This document shows, piece after piece, positions 58,050 to 64,000 of a stretch of 64,000 nucleotides of DNA. A program made the translations under genes and the position numbers. Position 1 is the stretch's first letter; each line of letters opens with the position of its first letter. The notes under the pieces were generated by a model that made no database searches, had not been told where the DNA came from, and was given only the letters and a program-made list of their open reading frames with translations. This DNA comes from Gemmatimonadales bacterium (GTDB taxonomy: Bacteria; Gemmatimonadota; Gemmatimonadetes; Longimicrobiales; Gaopeijiaceae). Where the stretch lies: assembly GCA_007692605.1 (NCBI GenBank), contig REBS01000135.1, positions 47,499 to 111,498 on the forward strand, in the 5' to 3' direction.

Positions 58050-58723
58050 TGCTCTTCATCTCCGGCGACCCCGAGGCGCTCCTCGAGCGCGGATCGGATC
58101 GCCGCCTGGACGTCGGGCATTGAACGGTCGCCATCCACCCGGATGAGTTCCGCATCGGTCTCACGATAGAACTCGACGAGCGGTTCGGTCTGCGCCCGGT
58201 AGACCTCGAGGCGATGAGCAACCGTTTCTGCGTCATCGTCATCGCGATGCGTCAGGGAGGTGCCACAGTCATCGCACTGCCCGTCCACCTCGGGCGGGTC
58301 GAAGTAGGTGTTGTACAGACGTCCGCATTCCGCGCAGGACCGGCGTCCGCTGATTCTCTTCACCAGCACGTCATCGGGGGCCGTAAGCTCCAGTACGGCG
58401 TCGACCTCGGCCCCCAGTTCCCCGAGGACCTCCTCCAACGCCTCCGCCTGAGGCACGGTCCGTGGAAACCCGTCGAGAATCACGCCGGTGTCGGCCCCGA
58501 GTGATTCCAGTCGCTCCCGGACCATCCCCACGATGATCTCGTCGGGCACCAGGTCTCCCCGGTCCATGTAGCGCTGAGCCTCTCGACCGAGCTGCGTACC
58601 CTCCCTGCGAGCCGCGCGAAGAACATCTCCGGTGGCCAGACGGTGCCAACCGAGGTCGTCGGCCAGAATCGCACCCTGCGTTCCTTTTCCAACCCCGGGA
58701 GGGCCGAGCAGCACGACCATCAT
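58046..58723 (-). CDS. adk: Adenylate kinase, long zinc-lid form
   Basis: Interconverts ATP + AMP and 2 ADP. About 225 residues. P-loop GPPGVGKGTQ is near the N-terminus, then DGFPRT and the long LID domain with four cysteines (CAEC and CDDC, about 130-155) that bind zinc. The frame opens GTG ATG ATG, and any may start it; I use the ATG that touches the secY stop. The gene order secY-adk-map is standard. Confidence 0.96.
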   Translation of the reverse strand: MMVVLLGPPGVGKGTQGAILADDLGWHRLATGDVLRAARREGTQLGREAQRYMDRGDLVPDEIIVGMVRERLESLGADTGVILDGFPRTVPQAEALEEVLGELGAEVDAVLELTAPDDVLVKRISGRRSCAECGRLYNTYFDPPEVDGQCDDCGTSLTHRDDDDAETVAHRLEVYRAQTEPLVEFYRETDAELIRVDGDRSMPDVQAAIRSALEERLGVAGDEEQ

Positions 58724-60036
58724 CACATGTAGTTCTGGCGGCCGCGCACCTTCACGCGTCCCTTCTTCATGAACCCGTCATAGTGCCTCAGGAGCAGGTG
58801 CTGCTGTGCACGCTGAACCGTGTCGAGTCCAACTCCGACCACGATCAGCAGCCCGGTCCCCCCGAAGAAGAAGGTCTGGATATCAAAGATGTCGAAAATC
58901 CAGAAGGGCAGCAGAGCGATCAGGGCCAGGTAGATGGCGCCCGGCAGTGTAACCCGCGTCAGCACTCGGTCGATGTACTCCGCTGTACGACTTCCAGGCT
59001 TCACACCCGGGATGAAGGCACCCTGCTTCTTCAGGTTCTCGGCCAGATCGACCGGATTGAAGATGATCGCCGTGTAGAAGTAGGTAAAGAATACGGTCAG
59101 AATTCCGTAGGAAACGTAGTACAGCCAGTTCCCGGGCTGGAACATCTCCGCCAGCTCCGATATGAAGGTCGCTGAAGAAAACGCCGCCAGCGTTCCGGGG
59201 ACGATGATGAACGACTGAGCGAAAATGATCGGCATCACCCCCGCGGCGTTCACCCGCACCGGGACAAAGCTCTTCTGACCCTCCTGTATTCGTCCCCTCC
59301 CCACCACCTTGCGCGGTATCTGCACAGGGATCTGTCGCGCGGCCATGGTCATCGAGGTCACACCCGCGGTCACACCGATCACGACGCCGAGCAGGGCCAC
59401 CATGGCGACCGGTCCGATCTCGCCGACCGTGAAGGCCTCCCAGGTCCGCACCACTGCGGAGGGGAATCCTTCGATGATCGAGAAGAAGATCAGCAGGGAC
59501 ATCCCGTTCCCGACACCGTGCTCTGTGATCTGCTCACCGAGCCACATGATGAATGTGGCTCCGACCGTGAGGGTCATCACCGTCGTGAAGGTGAAGAGAA
59601 ACCCGGGGTTCTGTACCGCGCCCTCGGTCGAGGACAGGAATACCGAATAGCCGTAGGACTGCGCCGCAGAGAGGACGACCGTCGTGTACCGCGTCCACTG
59701 CGTGAGCTTCTTTCGGCCCTCTTCACCTTCCTTCTGCAGCTTCTCGATCGTCGGGAAGACGGCCGCGAGAAGCTGGAACATGATGGCCGCAGAGATATAC
59801 GGCATGATCCCGAGCGCGAAAATGGTCGCGCGGGACAGCCCTCCCCCCACGAACATGTCGTAGACCCCGAAGAGGGTCCCCTCGAGAGCGCCGAACTGCG
59901 CCTGCAGCTCCGCAAGGTTCACCCCGGGCGCCGTGATATGGGCACCGATCCTGTAGATCAACAGGATGAAGAGGGTAAATAGAATCCGGTCCTTCAGTTC
60001 TGGGAACCGGAAGAGGTTGGGAATCGGGTTGGACAT
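58723..60036 (-). CDS. secY: Preprotein translocase channel subunit SecY
   Basis: 437 residues with ten membrane helices forming the Sec export pore used by SecA. Conserved segments are IPNLFRFPELKDRILFTLFILLIYRIGAHIT (N-terminus, in parts), GIMPYISAAI and the cytoplasmic loop VNAAGVMPIIFA. The last residues before the stop read QNYM. It follows rplO in the spc operon; the gap is 39 bases. Confidence 0.98.
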   Translation of the reverse strand: MSNPIPNLFRFPELKDRILFTLFILLIYRIGAHITAPGVNLAELQAQFGALEGTLFGVYDMFVGGGLSRATIFALGIMPYISAAIMFQLLAAVFPTIEKLQKEGEEGRKKLTQWTRYTTVVLSAAQSYGYSVFLSSTEGAVQNPGFLFTFTTVMTLTVGATFIMWLGEQITEHGVGNGMSLLIFFSIIEGFPSAVVRTWEAFTVGEIGPVAMVALLGVVIGVTAGVTSMTMAARQIPVQIPRKVVGRGRIQEGQKSFVPVRVNAAGVMPIIFAQSFIIVPGTLAAFSSATFISELAEMFQPGNWLYYVSYGILTVFFTYFYTAIIFNPVDLAENLKKQGAFIPGVKPGSRTAEYIDRVLTRVTLPGAIYLALIALLPFWIFDIFDIQTFFFGGTGLLIVVGVGLDTVQRAQQHLLLRHYDGFMKKGRVKVRGRQNYM

Positions 60037-60075
60037 GCGTGCGTCGTCCCGTCAGTCTGCTGGGGCGTCAGTCAT

Positions 60076-60519
60076 TCAGCCGAGCACGGAGGTCGAGCCT
60101 CCGGCGGCTTCGATCTTCGTCTTTGCGCTGGCGCTGAACGCATGTGCGGAAACCTTCACCGCGCGCGTCAGCTCGCCGTCACCCAGGATCTTCAGTGGCT
60201 CCTTGAGAGATCCGATCAAGCCCCGGGACTTCAGGAGCTCGGGCGTGATCTCGTCGGCGTCCACCTCGTCCAGCGTGCGCACATTCACCACCTGGAACTC
60301 GATCCGGTTCAGCGGCGTGAATCCGGTCTTCGGAATCCTCCGCTGCAACGGCATCTGTCCACCTTCGAAGCCGGCGGGAATCGAGGCACCGGAGCGTGCC
60401 TTCTGCCCCTTGTGCCCGCGCCCCGACGTCTTTCCAGTGCCGGATCCCGGGCCACGGCCGATCCGCTTCCGGTCCCTGTGCGAGCCGGGATTCGGCCGCA
60501 ATTCGTGTAGCTCTCCCAT
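60076..60519 (-). CDS. rplO: 50S ribosomal protein L15
   Basis: 147 residues, typical. RIGRGPGSGTGKTSGRGHKGQKAR at about 20-43 is the L15 signature, followed by FEGGQMPLQRRIPKTGF. It lies between rpmD and secY as in most spc operons; the gap to rpmD is seven bases. Confidence 0.97.
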   Translation of the reverse strand: MGELHELRPNPGSHRDRKRIGRGPGSGTGKTSGRGHKGQKARSGASIPAGFEGGQMPLQRRIPKTGFTPLNRIEFQVVNVRTLDEVDADEITPELLKSRGLIGSLKEPLKILGDGELTRAVKVSAHAFSASAKTKIEAAGGSTSVLG

Positions 60520-60526
60520 GATCCTC

Positions 60527-60721
60527 TTACTCCTCGACCGGGCGGACTTCGACCAGGTGTTTCACCTGTTCGAGCATACCCCGGATAGCCGCGTTTTCGG
60601 TGTGAATCCGCGTCTGCTGATTCTTGGTGAATCCGAGAGCGCGAAGGGTGCGCCGGTGAATACCCGGGCGCCCACTCGTGCTTCGGACCTGCGTGATCGC
60701 GATCTTCTGTCCGTCAGCCAT
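60527..60721 (-). CDS. rpmD: 50S ribosomal protein L30
   Basis: 64 residues. [25 protein letters not shown] is close to the L30 consensus, followed by [11 protein letters not shown]. The start overlaps rpsE by eight bases, so the two are translationally coupled. Confidence 0.96.
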   Translation of the reverse strand: MADGQKIAITQVRSTSGRPGIHRRTLRALGFTKNQQTRIHTENAAIRGMLEQVKHLVEVRPVEE

Positions 60722-61238
60722 ATTGCTTCACCCCCAGAGCCTCGACCGAGATCCCACGTTCCCGCGCGACCTGTTCGGCCGTGACCAGATGGGTGAGGCC
60801 GTGCATGGTGGCGCGAACCACATTGATGGGATTATTGGTCCCCAGGCTCTTCGTCAGAATGTCCGTGACGCCGGCGGCCTCAAGGATCGCTCGCACCGGG
60901 CCGCCCGCGATCACACCGGTACCGGGAGCCGCCGGGCGCAGCATCACGCGACCCGCTCCCCACTCCCCGATGATGTCGTGCGGGATGGTCCCATTGACGA
61001 TCGGCACCTCAACCATGTGACGCCGAGCGTGCTCCATCGCCTTGCGGATCGCCTCGGCGACTTCGTTCGCCTTGGCATGGTAGATCCCGATGGTGCCGTT
61101 CTGATCCCCGACCGCGACCAACGCGGTGAAGGAAAAACGACGTCCCCCCTTCACGACCTTCGCAACGCGGTTGATGTGGATCACGTTCTCTACGAAATCC
61201 GATTCCCGTCCCCGGGACTGTCGATTATCTCTAGCCAT
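60714..61238 (-). CDS. rpsE: 30S ribosomal protein S5
   Basis: 174 residues. [23 protein letters not shown] and the following [18 protein letters not shown] identify the double-stranded-RNA-binding part, and [12 protein letters not shown] the C-terminal part. The ATG overlaps the rplR stop by one base (TGATG). Confidence 0.97.
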   Translation of the reverse strand: MARDNRQSRGRESDFVENVIHINRVAKVVKGGRRFSFTALVAVGDQNGTIGIYHAKANEVAEAIRKAMEHARRHMVEVPIVNGTIPHDIIGEWGAGRVMLRPAAPGTGVIAGGPVRAILEAAGVTDILTKSLGTNNPINVVRATMHGLTHLVTAEQVARERGISVEALGVKQYG

Positions 61239-61630
61239 CAGAACTTCAGTCCTCCCTCACGGGCGCCATCGGCAAAGGCTTGCACCCGGCCGTGGTATTT
61301 GTAGCCGCCGCGGTCGAACACCACGGACTCGAAACCTTCTGCGAGGGCCCGTTCCGCCAGGAGCTTCCCGGCGGCAAAGGCCATCTCCACCTTCCGATTG
61401 TCGCCTTCCGCGGCGAAATCGCGCAGATCCGGCGCCAATGTCGAGACACCCAGGATCGTGCGACCCGTGTCGTCGTCGACCATCTGGCCTTCCATCTGCC
61501 GGAGGGAGCGAAAGACCACCAGTCGGGGCCGTTCTGCCGTCCCGCGAACCTTGCGCCGCACCCGGAAGTGCCGGCGGGTCCGCTGGAGACGGCGGTTCTT
61601 TCTGATCTTGTTCAACTTCAAGCTGCTCAC
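61238..61630 (-). CDS. rplR: 50S ribosomal protein L18
   Basis: 130 residues. [16 protein letters not shown] and [15 protein letters not shown] mark the 5S rRNA-binding protein L18. The start is GTG (GTG AGC AGC) with AGGAG six bases before it; a longer frame upstream reads into rplF. Confidence 0.96.
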   Translation of the reverse strand: MSSLKLNKIRKNRRLQRTRRHFRVRRKVRGTAERPRLVVFRSLRQMEGQMVDDDTGRTILGVSTLAPDLRDFAAEGDNRKVEMAFAAGKLLAERALAEGFESVVFDRGGYKYHGRVQAFADGAREGGLKF

Positions 61631-61652
61631 CGTATTCTCCTTGCGTTGGCGC

Positions 61653-62192
61653 TTACGCGCCCGCCGTCTTGCCGGCCTTGCGCCGGATCTGCTCGCCCGC
61701 GTAGCGCACACCCTTGCCCTTGTAGGGCTCGGGCGGACGGAACCCGCGGATCTCTGCTGCCACCTGACCCACCAGCTGCTTGTCCGCACCGCGGACCACG
61801 ACCTGCGTCTGCGTAGGGACCTCCAGATCGATCCCGTCCGGGGACGGATAGTCGATCGTGTGAGAGAAGCCGAGGTGGAGCGTCAGCCCCGTCGGCTTCT
61901 TCTCCGCCCGATAGCCGACCCCGACGATCTCGAGCTTCTTCTCGAACCCATCCGTCACCCCCTCCACCATATTGGCGACAAGGGAGCGCGTGAGCCCGTG
62001 AAGGGACCGATGCTCCTTGGCATCGGACGGCCGCTCGACCGTGATCGACCCGTCCTCGACGTTGACCGTCATGGCAGGGTGCACATTCAGGGTGAGGGTC
62101 CCCTTCGAGCCCTTGACCTCAAGGACAGACCCGCTCAAGCGGGCCTCCACTCCCTTGGGGACCTCCACCGGCATTTTACCGATTCTCGACAT
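61653..62192 (-). CDS. rplF: 50S ribosomal protein L6
   Basis: 179 residues with two repeated L6 domains. The N-terminus MSRIGKMPVEVPKGVE and the C-terminal FRPPEPYKGKGVRYAGE are standard. It lies between rpsH and rplR. Confidence 0.97.
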   Translation of the reverse strand: MSRIGKMPVEVPKGVEARLSGSVLEVKGSKGTLTLNVHPAMTVNVEDGSITVERPSDAKEHRSLHGLTRSLVANMVEGVTDGFEKKLEIVGVGYRAEKKPTGLTLHLGFSHTIDYPSPDGIDLEVPTQTQVVVRGADKQLVGQVAAEIRGFRPPEPYKGKGVRYAGEQIRRKAGKTAGA

Positions 62193-62228
62193 CGTACTCT
62201 CGTTCGCTCGCGTGAGGGGGCTTGTTCG

Positions 62229-62621
62229 TCACCAGACGAGGGCCAGGAGCTCTCCCCCAACACCTTCGCTTCGGGCGCCGCGATCCGACAGCACGCCCTG
62301 CGAGGTGGAGAGGATCGCCATACCCAGCCCATTTCTCACCTTCGGGATGTCCTGGGCGCCGACATACTGACGGCGACCGGGTGTGGACACCCGCTGGAGG
62401 TGCCGGATCACCGGTTGGCCCTCGTGATACTTCAGATAAATTCGCAGAACCCCGTGGCGACCATCGTCCAGGACTTTATAGTCGAAGACGTAATGGTTCT
62501 CCTTGAGGATTCTTGCGATCTCGACCTTCAACTTCGAGACCGGCATGTCCGCCCAACGGTGTCCGGCCTGTCCGGCGTTCCGAATGCGGGTCAACAGGTC
62601 TGCAATGGGGTCAGTCATCAT
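62229..62621 (-). CDS. rpsH: 30S ribosomal protein S8
   Basis: 130 residues from MMTDPIADLLTRIRNA. The C-terminus ends in a conserved pattern (GLGMAILSTSQGVLSDRGAR, GGELLALVW). Two ATGs open the frame; the upstream AAGGAG is closer to the first. The neighbouring rpsZ stop is 16 bases away. Confidence 0.96.
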   Translation of the reverse strand: MMTDPIADLLTRIRNAGQAGHRWADMPVSKLKVEIARILKENHYVFDYKVLDDGRHGVLRIYLKYHEGQPVIRHLQRVSTPGRRQYVGAQDIPKVRNGLGMAILSTSQGVLSDRGARSEGVGGELLALVW

Positions 62622-62637
62622 GATTGGATGCGTCTCC

Positions 62638-62823
62638 TTACCAGCTGGCCTTGCGGACCCCGGGAATTTCTCCCCGGAGCGCCAACTGCCGGAAGCAGAT
62701 TCGGCAAATGCCGAACTTCCGGATGTAGGCGCGGGCCCGACCGCAGCGGTTGCATCGATTGTAATCCCGCACGCCATATTTGGCCTTGCGGTTTGCCTTT
62801 TCTACGAGCGCCTTCCTGGCCAT
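62638..62823 (-). CDS. rpsZ: 30S ribosomal protein S14, zinc-binding type
   Basis: 61 residues. The zinc site is CNRCGR and CRICFRQL, the short 'type Z' S14 seen in many non-proteobacterial phyla. The C-terminus [11 protein letters not shown] is typical. It is between rplE and rpsH. Confidence 0.97.
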   Translation of the reverse strand: MARKALVEKANRKAKYGVRDYNRCNRCGRARAYIRKFGICRICFRQLALRGEIPGVRKASW

Positions 62824-62859
62824 CAGTCCCCCAAAACGTTACAGATAGGTGAAGCGGTA

Positions 62860-63438
62860 TCAGTCGGCAGAGACGCCGATGCTGACCGGGTTCGTCTCGC
62901 CCCGGAAGGGAAAGCCCATCTCCCGCAGCAATTCGTACGCCTCGTCGTCCTTGTCGGTGGAGGTCACGACCGTGATGTCCATGCCGTGAACCGTCTCCAC
63001 GTCGTCATAATCAATCTCCGGGAACATCAACTGCTCCTTTACCCCGAAGGTGTAGTTGCCCCGACCATCGAAGGACCGTGTCGGAATCCCCCGAAAGTCC
63101 CTGATTCGTGGCATCGCCACCGACACGAGCCGGTCCAGGAACTCATACATACGGTCCCGCCGAAGCGTGACCGAAGCACCCACCGGCATGCCCTCACGCA
63201 GCGAGAACCCGGCGATCGACTTGCGAGCCTTCGTCACCACCGGCTTCTGACCCGTGATCTTGCCCAGCTCCTCGAGGACGGAGTCAAGGAGCTTCTGGCT
63301 GCGACTCGCCTCTCCAATCCCGACGTTGAGGACGACCTTGTCGACCTTCGGGACCTGGTGCGGGTTCTCGAACTCGAACCGCTCGGTGAGCCGCGGGCGC
63401 ACCTGCTCTCTGTAATGCTTCTTCAGTCTCGGTTCCAT
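62860..63438 (-). CDS. rplE: 50S ribosomal protein L5
   Basis: 192 residues. [20 protein letters not shown] and [21 protein letters not shown] are L5 hallmarks; it binds 5S rRNA with L18. It follows rplX by 21 bases. Confidence 0.97.
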   Translation of the reverse strand: MEPRLKKHYREQVRPRLTERFEFENPHQVPKVDKVVLNVGIGEASRSQKLLDSVLEELGKITGQKPVVTKARKSIAGFSLREGMPVGASVTLRRDRMYEFLDRLVSVAMPRIRDFRGIPTRSFDGRGNYTFGVKEQLMFPEIDYDDVETVHGMDITVVTSTDKDDEAYELLREMGFPFRGETNPVSIGVSAD

Positions 63439-63459
63439 CGGATTTCGCTTCCTTGACCG

Positions 63460-63825
63460 TTACGGGCGCGGGACCGGGTTGCCGCTCTTCACGGCAATCC
63501 GCTCCTTGGTACCGTCTTTCTCGACCCGGATCTTGACCCGGGAGGGCTCGCCGGATGCGGGGTCGATGAGCATGACGTTGGAGATATCCACCGGCATCTC
63601 CATGGTCACGATCCCCCCGTCCGGATTGTTCTGTGTCGGACGCTGATGACGCTTCCGCATATTGACTCCCTCCACCACGACCCGGCCTTCGTCGGCCATG
63701 ACCCGCATGACGGAGCCTTCCATGTCGCGGTAGTTCCCCCGGATAACGCGAACCCGATCGCCTTTGACGATATGGCTCTTCCGCTTGGAGCGACGCGCGA
63801 CTTTCATCTCTTTCTTGCTGGCCAT
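63460..63825 (-). CDS. rplX: 50S ribosomal protein L24
   Basis: 121 residues. The KOW motif (VKGDRVRVIRGNYRDMEGSV) and VVVEGVNMRKRHQRPTQ identify L24. The ATG overlaps the rplN stop by one base (TAATG). A second ATG seven codons in is possible. Confidence 0.96.
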   Translation of the reverse strand: MASKKEMKVARRSKRKSHIVKGDRVRVIRGNYRDMEGSVMRVMADEGRVVVEGVNMRKRHQRPTQNNPDGGIVTMEMPVDISNVMLIDPASGEPSRVKIRVEKDGTKERIAVKSGNPVPRP

Positions 63826-64000
63826 TACAGCACCTCGGGGGCCAGGGACACAATCTTCATGTAACGCTTCTCTCGGAGTTCCCGGCCGACCGGGCCGAAA
63901 ATCCGTGTTCCCCGGGGCTCACCCTGGGGGTTGATCAGGACGGCTGCGTTCTCGTCGAACCGGATGTAGGAGCCGTCTTTACGACGCATCTCCTTGGCGG
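63825..64000 (-). CDS. rplN: 50S ribosomal protein L14, N-terminal part beyond window edge
   Basis: Only the last 57 residues are visible, read from the minus strand: [19 protein letters not shown], then [19 protein letters not shown], and the end [12 protein letters not shown]. This is the conserved C-terminal half of L14. The N-terminal half lies to the right of the window. It continues the spc operon upstream of rplX. Confidence 0.97.
   Translation of the reverse strand, partial: AKEMRRKDGSYIRFDENAAVLINPQGEPRGTRIFGPVGRELREKRYMKIVSLAPEVL

Overview
This is a 64 kb stretch of a GC-rich diderm bacterial chromosome, best read as core genome of a member of the Gemmatimonadota or a close relative in the FCB group. 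The evidence is indirect. There is an outer-membrane toolkit (LptD, BamD, TolQR-TonB/TolA-TolB-Pal-CpoB). SecA carries the N-terminal extensions and the 'WDMIxYDVQL' segment familiar from Bacteroidota-type SecA. Rel has a divergent RFHD loop, and the ribosomal proteins S4, S14, L28 and L36 are all zinc-ribbon forms. No phylogeny could be run, so the phylum is an inference. Every gene except one (the PpiD/SurA-like foldase at about 8.1-10 kb) lies on the minus strand. I found no tRNA, rRNA, CRISPR array, transposase, integrase or phage gene.

Layout, left to right. 0-8 kb: ftsK (its extreme C-terminus cut by the window edge), comB, accC, accB, efp, aroQ and an acidic TPR protein, mostly linked by overlapping stop and start codons. 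8-10 kb: the plus-strand periplasmic peptidyl-prolyl isomerase, with a palindrome over its putative -35 box and a stem-loop terminator after it. 10-15 kb: tatA, a DUF4321 membrane protein, a polyprenyl diphosphate synthase, a second acidic TPR protein and glutamate formimidoyltransferase. 15-22 kb: an FN3-like lipoprotein, lptD, tatC and nrdR. 21-26 kb: the tol-pal cluster. 26-33 kb: an epimerase, hemA, a CcsA/HemX protein, an unknown secreted protein, hemB, rimI, tsaB and tsaE. 33-39 kb: uvrB, the bifunctional-type rel gene, a LEA14-like lipoprotein and radC. 39-46 kb: a large outer-membrane protein coupled to secA, then nadD and bamD. 46-52 kb: a sugar-nucleotide set (DegT aminotransferase, TPR lipoprotein, UDP-xylose synthase-like enzyme, UDP-glucose dehydrogenase, UDP-HexNAc-type dehydrogenase). 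52-64 kb: hemD, rpmB, an OB-like membrane protein, then the alpha and spc ribosomal operons from rplQ back to rplN (cut by the right edge), including secY, adk, map and a small rpmJ, but with no infA between map and rpmJ.

The genes fall into familiar housekeeping systems: envelope building, the Sec and Tat export routes, haem synthesis, fatty-acid precursor supply, tRNA t6A modification, DNA repair, the stringent response and translation. The most interesting leads are local. They are a likely leaderless promoter directly on a TPR lipoprotein start, a palindrome embedded in the foldase promoter, an outer-membrane protein translationally coupled to secA, a candidate lipoprotein partner beside lptD, and an unusual hairpin plus 21-bp tandem repeat upstream of bamD. 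I did not find a convincing wholly new multi-gene system.
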